Shown: piece by piece, positions 49,981 through 59,462 of the stretch
How the letters are laid out: each line of letters opens with the position of its first letter
Position numbering within the stretch: position 1 is the first letter of the stretch
DNA from: Burkholderia pyrrocinia
Lineage (GTDB): Bacteria; Pseudomonadota; Gammaproteobacteria; Burkholderiales; Burkholderiaceae
DNA length: 64,000 nt
Direction of reading: 5' to 3'
NCBI RefSeq assembly: GCF_018417535.1
Contig: NZ_CP070979.1
Span: forward strand, 372,001 to 436,000
Notes under the pieces: model-generated
Seen by the model: the letters and a program-made list of their open reading frames with translations, nothing else
The model's database searches: none
What the model was told of the DNA's origin: nothing
Made by a program: the position numbers and the translations under genes

Positions 49981-50718
49981 ATGCCGTCGCAGCCGGTAAC
50001 CGCGGGCACCGCCCCAGCGCCCGATCATGTGCGCGGCGAGGACGTGTTTCTCGCGTCGATCGCGGGTTATGTCGACACGCTCGGCTTCGTCGCGCTGTTC
50101 GGCCTGTTCACCGCGCACGTCACCGGCAACTTCATCCTGATCGGTTCGGGGCTGGCCGGCGTCGGGCAAGGGCTCGCGATCAAGTGGCTCGCGTTTCCGG
50201 CCTTCATCGCCGGCATCGTCGGCGCGCGCGTGCTCGACCACCGGATGCGTTCGCTGGGCCACGGCGTGCGCGCGCGTTCGCTGTATGCGCTGCAGGCCGT
50301 GCTGCTGGCCGGGTTCATGCTGGCCGGCGTGATGGCGTCGCCGATCGCCGATGCCGATGCGCCGAGGACGATCCTGTGCGGCCTGCTCGGCGCCGCGGCG
50401 ATGGGCGTCCAGAACGCACACGGCCGGCTGACGGCCCGCTCGGTCGTCGCCAATACGGTGATGACGGGCAATGTCACGCAGGCGGTGATCGATGCATTCG
50501 ACTGGCTCGTGCCGCTCGCGGCGCCGGCCGAACGGGAAGCCGCGCGCGTGCGGCTGCGGCGCACGCTGCCGCCGGTCGCGAGCTTTGCGATCGGTGCCGG
50601 CGCGGGGGCGGCGGCCTATGTGTTCGCCGCCTTCTGGGCGCTGGCGTTGCCGCTTGCGGCGCTGTGCTTCCTCGCCTATCAATCCGGTCGGCCCGACGAG
50701 CGGCCGACGTCACGCTGA
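49981..50718 (+). CDS. YoaK/DUF1275 family membrane protein
   Basis: 245 aa with about six membrane segments. Family signatures: FLASIAGYVDTLGFVALFGL FTAHVTGNFILIGSGLAG near the N-terminus and AAMGVQNAHGRLTARSVVAN TVMTGNVTQAVIDAF in the second half. The biochemical role of the family is unknown. GGAG precedes the start by 7 nt. The VOC gene follows after 48 nt and may be cotranscribed. Confidence 0.92.
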   Translation: MPSQPVTAGTAPAPDHVRGEDVFLASIAGYVDTLGFVALFGLFTAHVTGNFILIGSGLAGVGQGLAIKWLAFPAFIAGIVGARVLDHRMRSLGHGVRARSLYALQAVLLAGFMLAGVMASPIADADAPRTILCGLLGAAAMGVQNAHGRLTARSVVANTVMTGNVTQAVIDAFDWLVPLAAPAEREAARVRLRRTLPPVASFAIGAGAGAAAYVFAAFWALALPLAALCFLAYQSGRPDERPTSR

Positions 50719-50766
50719 ATGCGCGCGCAGCGTGCGGCTGCGCTTGCCATTTTCAAGGAGAACTCG

Positions 50767-51708
50767 ATGATTGCACTGAAGTTGCGACAGGTATTGCGGA
50801 TGACGGCCGCGTCGACGGCCGTGCTCGGTGTTTTGCTGGCGACCGCGCCGGCCCATGCCGACGAGACGCGCCTGCTCCAGTCCTCGTCCGCGCGTGTGCC
50901 GGCCGTCGCGGTCGGCCCGCAATACGACACGACGCACGTGTGCGTCGCGCCGGAAGATTTCGACCGCTTCACCGACAGCTTCGTCGCGACGTTCGGCGGC
51001 AAGAAGTCGCAGCAGGGCGTGTTCCAGGTCACGCCGACGCCGAGCCAGACGATGTCGCAGCTCGTGTTCACGCCGTCCGGCACGATCTCGGTGTTCGGCT
51101 TCAAGACGCCGATCCCGTATCCGTTCTGCGCGGAGCGCACCGGCTATCTCGTCACCGACATGGACGTCGCGATGAAGTCGGCGCGCGCGCACGGCGCGGA
51201 CGTGATCGTCGACACGTTCCCCGACCCGATCGGCCGCGACGCGATCATCCGCTGGCCGGGCGGCGTGAACATGCAGCTTTACTGGCACACCCAGGCGCCG
51301 CACTACGACCCGCTGCAGACGGTGCCGGAAAACCGCGTGTACGTGTCGCCGGAAAGCGCGAGCAAGCTGGTGCACGACTTCGTCGCGTTCTCGCGCGGCA
51401 AGGTCGTGTCCGACGTGCGCAAGGCGCCGGGCATCGAGATCGGCCGGCCGAACGATACGTATCGCCGCATCCGCATCGAGTCGGGTTTCGGCAAGATGAC
51501 CGTGCTGGCGACGGACGGCCATCTTCCTTATCCGTTCGGCCGCGAGATGACGGGCTACGAAGTGCCGGACCTGGCCGCGACGCTGAAGCAGGCGCAGGCC
51601 GCGGGCGTGACCGTGCTGGTGCCGGCGTTCACGTCGGACGGGCGCGATGCCGCGCTCGTGCAGTTCCCGGGCGGCTACGTCGCCGAGATCCACGCGCGGT
51701 CGAAATAA
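50767..51708 (+). CDS. Secreted VOC/glyoxalase-like protein
   Basis: 313 aa from ATG 50767 (GGAG 6 nt upstream). A signal peptide (TAVLGVLLATAPAHA) is followed by two glyoxalase/bleomycin-resistance-like halves: TTHVCVAPEDFDRFTDSFVA and AIIRWPGGVNMQLYWHTQAP, then RIRIESGFGKMTVLA and AALVQFPGGYVAEIHARS. The terminal ...WPGG...QLYWH and ...FPGG...EIH pairs would supply metal ligands. Periplasmic location is unusual for this superfamily. Its stop overlaps the porin start (TAATG). Confidence 0.85.
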   Translation: MIALKLRQVLRMTAASTAVLGVLLATAPAHADETRLLQSSSARVPAVAVGPQYDTTHVCVAPEDFDRFTDSFVATFGGKKSQQGVFQVTPTPSQTMSQLVFTPSGTISVFGFKTPIPYPFCAERTGYLVTDMDVAMKSARAHGADVIVDTFPDPIGRDAIIRWPGGVNMQLYWHTQAPHYDPLQTVPENRVYVSPESASKLVHDFVAFSRGKVVSDVRKAPGIEIGRPNDTYRRIRIESGFGKMTVLATDGHLPYPFGREMTGYEVPDLAATLKQAQAAGVTVLVPAFTSDGRDAALVQFPGGYVAEIHARSK

Positions 51709-53171
51709 TGGCTCGCCGGTCGATGGGGCGGGCATGGCGGCGCGTGCTGCCGGCCGCCGTGCTGGCGGGCGGCGTCGCGACGTACGCCGGGACGGCGGCC
51801 GGTGCCGAGGAAGCCGCGGCACCGGCTTCGACCACGACCGCCGGCACGTCGTGCACGGCCAAGCGGCCGACCGTGTTGTTCAACCGCTGGCAGGAAGACT
51901 GGTCGGTGCTTGCGAATCCGTGCGTGCCGCGCCAGCCGCTCGATTCGCTGAAGTACATCCCGCTGGGCGGCGACCCGTCGACCTACCTGTCGCTCGGCGC
52001 GAACCTGCGCGAGCGCTTCGAGCTGAACAACGCGCCGCTGTTCGGGCTCGGCGCCGCGCATGACGACAATTACGTGATCCAGCGCGCGACGGTGCATGCG
52101 GATCTGCGTTATGCCGGGCATTTTCAGGCGTTCGTCCAGTTCGTCGATGCGCGGCCGTTCGGCAAGGATACGGTCGGGTCCGTCGACAAGGATCAGCTCG
52201 ATATCGAGCAGGCATTCGTCGCGTATGTCGACCAGGTGGGCGGCGGCACGTTCAAGACCCGTATCGGCCGGCAGGAGATGGCCTTCGACTTGCAGCGGTT
52301 CGTGTCGGTGCGGGACGGGCCGAACGTGCGTCAGGCGTTCGACGCGCTGTGGGCGGATTACGAAATCGGCAAATGGCGGCTGATCGGCTATGTGACGCGC
52401 CCGGTGCAGTACCGCAACGACGCGGTGTTCGACGACGTGTCGAACCGGCACCTGCGATTCGACGGCGTGCGTATCGAGCGCAACGGCACGGGCCCCGGCG
52501 ACCTGTCGGGCTACTGGTCGCGCTATACGCGCGACAACGCGCGCTATCTGGCCGGGGCCGGGAACGAGCGGCGCGACGTATTCGACATGCGCTACGCGGG
52601 CAAATCCGGCCGGCTCGACTGGGACGTCGAGGCGATGCTGCAGACGGGGCACATCGGGCAGGACACGATCGGTGCGTGGGCGTTCGGCGCGCTGGGCGGC
52701 TACACATTCACGAAGACGCCGGGCACGCCGCGCATCGGCATCCAGGTCGACGGCGCGTCGGGCGACAGGCACCCCGGCGACGGGCGCATGGGCACCTTCA
52801 ACCCGCTGTTCCCGAACGGCTATTACTTCACGCTCGCCGGCTACACCGGCTACAGCAACCTGATTCACGTGAAGCCGTCGCTGACGTTCAAGCCCGCCGG
52901 CAACGTGACGGTGCTGACCGCGGTCGGTTTCCAGTGGCGCGAGACGACGGCCGACGCGATCTACGGGCAAGGGATGCAGGCGGTGCCTGGCACGGCCGGC
53001 AAGGGCGGTTCGTGGACGGGCATGTATGCGCAGGCCCGGGTGGACTGGCTCGTCAATGCGAACGTGGCGCTGGCCGTCGAGGCCGTGCACTTCCAGGTCG
53101 CCGACTCGATTCGCGCGCTCGGTGCGCGCAATGCCGACTATGTCGGCGTGGAAGCGAAGTTCGGCTGGTAA
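51708..53171 (+). CDS. Outer-membrane channel, alginate-export (AlgE-like) family
   Basis: 487 aa. A signal peptide (RRVLPAAVLAGGVATYAGTA AGA) precedes a beta-barrel: YLSLGANLRERFELNNAPLF, ATVHADLRYAGHFQAFVQFV, FKTRIGRQEMAFDLQRFVSV, and a final Trp (VGVEAKFGW), the usual C-terminal aromatic for outer-membrane insertion. Members export or import uncharged or sugar-like polymers and aromatics. The start overlaps the VOC stop by 1 nt, so the two are translationally coupled; ATG 51723 is an alternative start. Confidence 0.88.
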   Translation: MARRSMGRAWRRVLPAAVLAGGVATYAGTAAGAEEAAAPASTTTAGTSCTAKRPTVLFNRWQEDWSVLANPCVPRQPLDSLKYIPLGGDPSTYLSLGANLRERFELNNAPLFGLGAAHDDNYVIQRATVHADLRYAGHFQAFVQFVDARPFGKDTVGSVDKDQLDIEQAFVAYVDQVGGGTFKTRIGRQEMAFDLQRFVSVRDGPNVRQAFDALWADYEIGKWRLIGYVTRPVQYRNDAVFDDVSNRHLRFDGVRIERNGTGPGDLSGYWSRYTRDNARYLAGAGNERRDVFDMRYAGKSGRLDWDVEAMLQTGHIGQDTIGAWAFGALGGYTFTKTPGTPRIGIQVDGASGDRHPGDGRMGTFNPLFPNGYYFTLAGYTGYSNLIHVKPSLTFKPAGNVTVLTAVGFQWRETTADAIYGQGMQAVPGTAGKGGSWTGMYAQARVDWLVNANVALAVEAVHFQVADSIRALGARNADYVGVEAKFGW

Positions 53172-53189
53172 TGCGCCGCGCCGCGCGGC

Positions 53190-54095
53190 TCAGTGCTGCG
53201 CGCGTGCCAGCGACTCGACGAAATCGATGAACGCCGTGACGCGTTTCGAGCCGCGCTGATTCGGCAGGTAGAGTGCGGTGACGACCGAGCGGGCCGCGTC
53301 GGGCGTGACGTCGTACTGCTCGAAGAGCCGGCGCAGGCGGCCCGACTGGACATCGGCATCGACCAGCCAGTCGGGCAGCAGCGCGATGCCGGCGCCGTCG
53401 AGTACGGCATCGCGCAACACTTCGCTGTGGTTCGATTTCAGGCGCCCGGCGACGAGCACTTTCGTCGTGCCGTGCGCATCGGCAAACGCCCAGGCCTGCT
53501 GGTCGCCGCCGAAGTGAAAGCGCAGGCACCCGTGCTCGACCAGCTCGCCCGGCGCGGACGGCGTGCCGTGCGTATCGAGGTAGTCGTGGCTCGCGACGAC
53601 ATAACGATGGAACGTGCCGAGCTGCCGCGCGACGACTTCCGCGGACGGCGCCGCTTCGCCGAGCCGGATCGCGACATCGATCCGGCCGGTGACGAGATCG
53701 ACGCGTTCGTCGGTGAGCTGCAGGTCGAGGTCGAGCTTCGGATAACGCGCGAGGAAGGCCGCGACGTGCGGCGCGATGCGGCGCACGCCGTACGCGACCG
53801 GCACCGACACGCGCAGCGGCCCGGACGGCTCGTCGCCGCGATCGGAGACCAGCGCGTCGGCTTCCGCGAGTTCCTCGAGCAGCTGCTTCGCGCGTGCGTA
53901 GTACACGGCGCCCGCATCGGACAGCGTGACCTGTCGCGTCGTGCGGTTCAGCAGCACGGTGCCCAGCGACGCCTCGAGTGCATCCACCGCGCGCACCACC
54001 GACGACGCCGCGAGTTCGAGACGCCGCCCCGCGCTCGAGAAGCCGCCGGCTTCCGCTACTTCCACGAACGCGCGCAGCGCGGAGAATTTGTCCAT
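53190..54095 (-). CDS. LysR-family transcriptional regulator
   Basis: 301 aa. N-terminal winged helix (FSALRAFVEVAEAGGFSSAG RRLELAASSVVRAVDALEAS LGTVLLNRTTRQ) and a C-terminal periplasmic-binding-like effector domain (PLRVSVPVAYGVRRIAPHVA, DLDLQLTDERVDLVTGRIDV). It is convergent with the porin gene (18-bp gap) and divergent from the DsbA-like gene, the likelier target. Confidence 0.93.
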   Translation of the reverse strand: MDKFSALRAFVEVAEAGGFSSAGRRLELAASSVVRAVDALEASLGTVLLNRTTRQVTLSDAGAVYYARAKQLLEELAEADALVSDRGDEPSGPLRVSVPVAYGVRRIAPHVAAFLARYPKLDLDLQLTDERVDLVTGRIDVAIRLGEAAPSAEVVARQLGTFHRYVVASHDYLDTHGTPSAPGELVEHGCLRFHFGGDQQAWAFADAHGTTKVLVAGRLKSNHSEVLRDAVLDGAGIALLPDWLVDADVQSGRLRRLFEQYDVTPDAARSVVTALYLPNQRGSKRVTAFIDFVESLARAQH

Positions 54096-54220
54096 GTCGT
54101 CGCCTGTGTGACTTCCTGCCTTTGTGCGTGTCGCAATGATGCGTTGCGTGCCGTTCGCATTCTATCGCCGGCCCGCAAGCGCTATCTTCTGGACTGGCAA
54201 TGTACAGGAAGGAGCTTGCG

Positions 54221-54871
54221 ATGAAACCCCTCGAAGTGACGGTGACCTACGATCTCATCTGCCCGTGGTGTTGGATTGCGGAGCACCGGCTCGCGGAGGC
54301 GATCGACGAAGCCGGCCTGGCCGGCAACGTGAGCGTCCGGTTCGTGCCGTTCGAACTGAACCCGACGATGCCGGCCGGCGGCATCGACCGCAAGGCGTAC
54401 CGGAGCGCGAAGTTCGGCAGTTGGGCGCGCTCGCAGGCACTCGACGCGCATGTGGCCGAAGCCGGACGGTCGGCGGGCCTCGTATTCGATCATGCGCGGA
54501 TCGCGCGCACGCCGAACACGCGCCTTGCACACCGGCTCGTCTGGTTCGCGCAGCAACGCGGCAGCGCGGTCGCGCTCGTCGATGCGCTGTTTGCCGCGTA
54601 TTTCCGCGACGGCCGCGATATCGGCGATGCGGACGTGCTGGTCGAGATTGCGGCCGGCACCGGTTTGCCGGGCGACGCGGTGCGTGCATTCCTGGCGTCC
54701 GGCGAAGGGCTCGACGCGGTGGTCGTGCTCGAAGCGGATGCGGTGCGCGAAGGCGTCGCTTCGGTGCCGTCGACGCGCATCGGGCTGTCGGTCGTCAGCG
54801 GCGCGCAGCCGGCTGCCGTCTTTCGCGATGCGTTGATTGCCGCGCAGCGTGCGCCTGACCGGGCGGCCTGA
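54221..54871 (+). CDS. DsbA-family oxidoreductase (FrnE-like)
   Basis: 216 aa from ATG 54221 (AAGGAG 6 nt upstream). YDLICPWCWIAEHRLAEAID carries the CxxC pair (Cys-Pro-Trp-Cys) of FrnE-type DsbA proteins, and the insert helical domain (ARTPNTRLAHRLVWFAQQRG) and VPSTRIGLSVVSGAQP cis-Pro region follow. It has no signal peptide, so it is cytoplasmic; relatives act as thiol oxidoreductases or isomerases in stress responses or polyketide pathways. It is divergent from the LysR gene. Confidence 0.92.
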   Translation: MKPLEVTVTYDLICPWCWIAEHRLAEAIDEAGLAGNVSVRFVPFELNPTMPAGGIDRKAYRSAKFGSWARSQALDAHVAEAGRSAGLVFDHARIARTPNTRLAHRLVWFAQQRGSAVALVDALFAAYFRDGRDIGDADVLVEIAAGTGLPGDAVRAFLASGEGLDAVVVLEADAVREGVASVPSTRIGLSVVSGAQPAAVFRDALIAAQRAPDRAA

Positions 54872-54873
54872 AT

Positions 54874-54898
54874 CCGGGCCGGCGCCGCTAAGGCCCGG
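54874..54898 (+). terminator. GC hairpin after the DsbA-like gene
   Basis: CCGGGCC and GGCCCGG pair around an 11-base loop immediately after the stop. There is no T-run. The rest of the gap to the convergent araC-type gene at 55115 shows nothing recognisable. Confidence 0.4.
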
Positions 54899-55114
54899 CC
54901 TTCGGAACGATGCATGTCCCGCTCAGGATTATCGCGAATCCGGCCGGTAAGCTGGGTGTCGCGCGCACCTTGCCGGCCGGACCGGCAAGTCGCCGCGCGA
55001 CGTCGATACGCAACCCGGGGAACGGACATGAAGAACCTGAACTCGCGCACGCGCGCGGCGCCGCCTCAATGACGCGCGTGCCATGCGCGTAACGGCTGCG
55101 CGCGGCGGGCGGCG

Positions 55115-56020
55115 TCAGCGCGACAGTTCGCGCCGCCATGCGCCGGGCGGATGGCCGACGATGCGGGCGAACACGCGGTTCAGGTGGCTCTGGTCCGCGA
55201 AGCCGCAGACGGCCGCGATTTCCGCGAGCGTCATGTCGGTCGTCTCGATCAGTTGCCGGGCGCGGATCACGCGCTGTTCGAGCAGCCATTGATGCGGCGT
55301 GCGTCCCGTCGTTCGCGAGAACGCGCGGATGAAATAGCCGCGCGACAGATCGCATTCGTTGGCCACTTCCTCGATCGACACGCCGAGGTTCGCCTTTTCC
55401 ATCAGAAGTTCCTTGGCGAGCGCCGCCTTGGCCGGCGACAGCAGGCCCTTGCGCTGCAGGTCGCGCGCGTGCGCATTGCCGTAGCGGCATGCGAGATGCG
55501 TGCCGATCGCGAGCCCCATCTGCTCGACGAACAGCGTGTTCAGCGCGCCCGGCGCGTCGAGGCTGTTGGCGACGGCGTGCGCGAGATGGCCCAGCACCGC
55601 GTCCTGCACGTCGGGCGCGCAGGTCAGGCCGCCGATTTCCGTTCCGCCGTGCTCGCGGCCGAGGCGGTCGAGGTAGCTGCGCGACAGCTCGACGAGCAGG
55701 AAGTCGAATTTGCCGTACAGGTCGGCGCGGAAATTCCGGGAAAAGTCGCGAATGTAGATCGAGTTGTGCTGAAACCGCCGCTCGGATTTGCCGGCCCCGC
55801 CGTAGATCGTGCGCCGGTGCCCGCCATTCAGCGACACGCCGATCAGGAATCCGCGATCGCTGGCCGCCATCTCGATGCGCTCGAATTGCTCGTCGCGCAT
55901 GCATTTGCGGTGGAGCGTCAGGCCACCGACCGACCTTTCAATATCCTTGGATAGCAGGCTCGAGATGCATCCGAGCGTGTCTTTCGGCGCCGCCGGTGGC
56001 GCGACGAGGGGGGCTGGCAT
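55115..56020 (-). CDS. AraC-family transcriptional regulator
   Basis: 301 aa from ATG 56020 (GAAGGA about 10 nt upstream). The C-terminal ~100 residues contain two helix-turn-helix motifs: SIEEVANECDLSRGYFIRAF and LAEIAAVCGFADQSHLNRVF, followed by GHPPGAWRREL. The N-terminal domain is cupin-like (RFQHNSIYIRDFSRNFRADL). It is divergent from the winged-helix/NTPase regulator across 400 bp. The target is unknown. Confidence 0.92.
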   Translation of the reverse strand: MPAPLVAPPAAPKDTLGCISSLLSKDIERSVGGLTLHRKCMRDEQFERIEMAASDRGFLIGVSLNGGHRRTIYGGAGKSERRFQHNSIYIRDFSRNFRADLYGKFDFLLVELSRSYLDRLGREHGGTEIGGLTCAPDVQDAVLGHLAHAVANSLDAPGALNTLFVEQMGLAIGTHLACRYGNAHARDLQRKGLLSPAKAALAKELLMEKANLGVSIEEVANECDLSRGYFIRAFSRTTGRTPHQWLLEQRVIRARQLIETTDMTLAEIAAVCGFADQSHLNRVFARIVGHPPGAWRRELSR

Positions 56021-56420
56021 GGTGGAACAATCCTTCGATAGGGTACGGCGCGCGAGCATCCTGGTTGCGTGCAGTGTATACGGCGCGCCCGACAGGCCCA
56101 AGATAACTTGAATAAATGTTCGCTGGCTGACGAAATGCATCGTGCGGGACGATCCGCGCCGCGCCAGGCCCGACCGGCGCACGAACGCCGCATTCCGATC
56201 GATCTTGCCCCGCTTGTATTCGCACCGCCAGGCTTCCGTCGCGCACCTAAGCGCCGGGTGTCAGCGCATTTTCCTTCAAGATTTTTGAATTTGCGGCGTT
56301 TACACTCGGGCCACTTTTTGAGACTTTGCGCCCGGCCTGCAGGGCTGGCCGGATGCGGACTCCCGCCCCGGTGAACCGTACGTTCACATGGCGGTCATCG
56401 TGGGGAACCTGGAGGCGGCC
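56021..56420. promoter_or_regulatory. Divergent regulatory gap between AraC and winged-helix genes
   Basis: 400 bp without a gene. AT-richer patches near 56100-56120 and 56280-56320 are likely promoter zones for the two divergent genes. No confident boxes. The ATG at 56388 is in frame with the downstream gene but lacks a ribosome-binding site. Confidence 0.3.
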
Positions 56421-59312
56421 ATGATCCAGATCGGGAATTTGTCGGTGGATTTCGAGCAGCGCGACATTCGCCATCACGGCGCGTCGCTGCGTATCGGCGC
56501 ACGCGCGCTCGACATCCTTGAAGTACTGCATCGCGCCAACGGGTCCGTCGTGTCGAAGGACGACATCATGGATGCGGTCTGGCCGGGCCTGATCGTCGAG
56601 GAGAACCGGCTGCAGGTCCACGTGGCGACGTTGCGCAAGGCGCTGGGCGCGAACCGCGACCTGATCAAGACGGTGCCGGGCCGCGGCTACGTGCTGATCG
56701 CGAATCCTGCCGGCGCGCACGCGGTGGCGTCGCGCGCGAGCGCGTTGCCGCCCGGCGCCGTCGCGGCGGCCCGTCCGGTTTCGCTGGTCGGACGTCAGGC
56801 CGAAATCGAGCAGATCGTCGACATGATCGAACGCGCGCCGGTCGTCACGCTCGTCGGGGCGGGCGGCATCGGCAAGACGAGCCTGGCCGACCGGGTCGCG
56901 CACGAGCTGCGCAGCCGGTCCGGCGAGCGCGTGCTGTTCGTGGCGCTGGCGAGTGCCGCGACGCGCGACGACGTGCTGCTCGCGATTGCCGCGGAACTCG
57001 GGCTCGAGACGGACGGCTTGCCGAGCGTCGACCGGATCGCCGATGCGTTCGCCGCGTCACCGGGCCTGATCGTGCTCGACAACGCGGAGCACGTCGTCGA
57101 TCTGGTGGCCGACCTCGTCGATACGCTGACGTCGCGCGCCGCGTCGTTGCGCGTGCTCGTGACGAGTCGCGAGCCGCTGCATATCTCGGTCGAAGCCGTG
57201 TTTCGCGTGAGTCCGCTGGCGGTGCCGGACGGCAGCGCATCCGTCGACGAGATCGTGCGCCATTCGGCCGTCGAGCTGTTTCTGGCGCGGATCCGCGCCG
57301 CCACGCCCGACTGCGCGGTCGATACGGCCGGCATCAGGCTGATCGGCGATATCTGCCGGCGTCTCGACGGGCTCCCGCTTGCCATCGAACTGGCGGCCGC
57401 GCGCGTCGCGACGCTCGGGCTCGAGGTCGTCGCGGCGCGTCTCGACGACCGGCTGAACCTGCTGACGGGCGGGCTTCGCTCGGCACTGCCGCGCCACCAG
57501 ACGTTGCGCGCGACGTTCGACTGGAGCTACGTGCTGCTGGATGCCGCCGCGCGGTCGTTGTTTCGTCGGATGGCGTGCTTCATCGGCCCGTTCACGTTCG
57601 ATGCCGCCCGCGAAGTGGCGATGGATCCCGGCATGTCGGCCGCCGAGATGATCGCGGTGCTCGGCGAACTGGTCGCGAAGTCGCTGGTGACCGTCGAGTT
57701 CGACGGCGCGCTGGCGCGCTACCGGTTGACGGAATCGACGCGCGCGTACGCGCTCGAGAAGCTGCACAACGAGGGCGAATTCGACGCCATCGCCGAGCGT
57801 CATGCGCGCTACGAACGCGAGCAGGGGGAAGCGCGGATGCAGACGCAGGCACAAGCCGCGGACCTGGCGGGCCTGCGTCTCGCCGCGGGCGCGCCGGCGC
57901 CGCGCGAGCCCGCGGCGGCCGAGCCGCAGGCGCTGGAAGCGGACGCGCTGGCACTCGCGTTGCGGGAGCCGGCGCGGATGCGTGACTGTTCGATACCGGC
58001 GAAGCGAGCGCTCGACGCCATGGAGGCCGGGGGGGCCGCGGTCGTCGACGCGGCGCGCGAGATGCGCTTGCGCGCGGCCTATGCGTCGGCGCTGCTGCAT
58101 ACCGATGGCGATACGCACACGGCCGCCGCGATGTGGGACCGGACGCTCGCGCTCGCGGGCCGGATCGGCGACGAGGCGTTCGACGCGTGTGCGCTGGTCG
58201 GGCTGTGGAACACGATGCTGACGCGCTCCGACATCCACGAATCGTTGCGCTACGCGACGCGCTTCGAGCGCGCCGCCGAGCGGCGTGGCGACCGGTCGCA
58301 GCGACTGCTGGGGAACGCGATGGTCGCGACCTCGCTGCATTACTTCGGCGAGCACGCGCAGGCGCGCGAGCGGCTGGAGGCGGCGACGGCCGAGCTGGCC
58401 GAGGCCGGCGAACCGTCGTGCGCGGAGGCGGCGCTGGGGATCGACGTCGCGACGCTCGGCCGGACGATGCTGACGCGGCTCGTGTGGATGCAGGGCGATC
58501 CGGAATATGCGATGCGACTGGCGGCGCAGGCGGTCGAATGCGCGCGCCGCGCCGGGTCGGGGCTGGCGTTGTGCGTCGTGCTCGGCGCCGCGGCCGTACC
58601 GATTGCATTGCGCTATGGCGATCACGACGTGATTTCCGATTATCTCGGCACGCTGCGATCGACCGCCGAGGCGAACGGGTTCGACATCTGGCTCAGTCAC
58701 GCGGAATGTCTGGCCGGGCAGTTCGACATGCAGACCGGGCACCCCGGTGCCGGTCTCGCGCGGCTCGAGCCCGCGCTGCGGCGCATCGAAACGAGCGAAT
58801 TCCGGCGCGTGCTCGCGCCGCTGACCGTCGCGTACGCGGAAGGGCTGACGCGCACGGGCCGCGCGGCCGAGGCCTGCACGAAGCTCGACGCGACGCTCGC
58901 GCGCTGCCGCGCGCACGGCGAGCATCTGTTCGTGCCTGAACTGCTGCGCGCCAGGGGGCTGGCGATGCTCGAACAGGCCCGCACCGCCGACGCGGACCTC
59001 GCGATCGCGTGCGAAGCCGACGGGCACCGTCATCTGCTGATGGGAATCCATACCGCGAACGGGCAAGGGGCCGCGATGTGGGCGCTGCGCGGCACGCTCG
59101 ATCTCGCCGATCACCTGATCGAGCGCGGGCGGACCGGGCAGGCTTCGTCGCTGGTGGCCAACCTGTCGGGACATTTCGATCTGCATTCGCGTGCGTTCGA
59201 TGTTCGCCGGCTGGCGCGCGTGCAGAACTTCGTGCGCCCGGAGACGACACCGTCGACGGGCCGTACGCGCATGCGGCACGAGGCGGCGGATGCGATGCAG
59301 CCGGTGGCGTAG
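56421..59312 (+). CDS. Winged-helix regulator with NB-ARC-like NTPase and helical repeats (963 aa)
   Basis: The start ATG 56421 has GGAGG 5 nt upstream. Residues ~1-100 form an OmpR/CadC-type winged helix (LEVLHRANGSVVSKDDIMDA, VWPGLIVEENRLQVHVATLR). An ATPase domain follows with Walker A (LVGAGGIGKTSLADRVAHEL), Walker B (PGLIVLDNAEHVVDLVADLV) and RVLVTSREPL, as in AfsR/SARP-like and MalT-like STAND proteins. The last ~480 residues are TPR-like helices. Such proteins sense ligands and act as cytoplasmic one-component transcription factors. The amidohydrolase gene 150 bp downstream is a plausible target or partner. Confidence 0.88.
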   Translation: MIQIGNLSVDFEQRDIRHHGASLRIGARALDILEVLHRANGSVVSKDDIMDAVWPGLIVEENRLQVHVATLRKALGANRDLIKTVPGRGYVLIANPAGAHAVASRASALPPGAVAAARPVSLVGRQAEIEQIVDMIERAPVVTLVGAGGIGKTSLADRVAHELRSRSGERVLFVALASAATRDDVLLAIAAELGLETDGLPSVDRIADAFAASPGLIVLDNAEHVVDLVADLVDTLTSRAASLRVLVTSREPLHISVEAVFRVSPLAVPDGSASVDEIVRHSAVELFLARIRAATPDCAVDTAGIRLIGDICRRLDGLPLAIELAAARVATLGLEVVAARLDDRLNLLTGGLRSALPRHQTLRATFDWSYVLLDAAARSLFRRMACFIGPFTFDAAREVAMDPGMSAAEMIAVLGELVAKSLVTVEFDGALARYRLTESTRAYALEKLHNEGEFDAIAERHARYEREQGEARMQTQAQAADLAGLRLAAGAPAPREPAAAEPQALEADALALALREPARMRDCSIPAKRALDAMEAGGAAVVDAAREMRLRAAYASALLHTDGDTHTAAAMWDRTLALAGRIGDEAFDACALVGLWNTMLTRSDIHESLRYATRFERAAERRGDRSQRLLGNAMVATSLHYFGEHAQARERLEAATAELAEAGEPSCAEAALGIDVATLGRTMLTRLVWMQGDPEYAMRLAAQAVECARRAGSGLALCVVLGAAAVPIALRYGDHDVISDYLGTLRSTAEANGFDIWLSHAECLAGQFDMQTGHPGAGLARLEPALRRIETSEFRRVLAPLTVAYAEGLTRTGRAAEACTKLDATLARCRAHGEHLFVPELLRARGLAMLEQARTADADLAIACEADGHRHLLMGIHTANGQGAAMWALRGTLDLADHLIERGRTGQASSLVANLSGHFDLHSRAFDVRRLARVQNFVRPETTPSTGRTRMRHEAADAMQPVA

Positions 59313-59462
59313 CGGCGCGCCCGGCCCGCGCAGGACGCCGCCGCGCCATCGCGCGTCGGCCCGATCGTTCAACGTTCAAGGGGGAGTGGATGGTCCGTGT
59401 ATCGTCAAACCGGAGGCAGGCGGCGTGCGGCCGCATGCCGGCTTGCGGCGCGAGCGGGAGGC

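Noticed and set aside
57057..59372. 771-codon minus-strand frame across the winged-helix regulator
   Set aside because: Antisense shadow; the plus strand has Walker motifs, a winged helix and a good ribosome-binding site.
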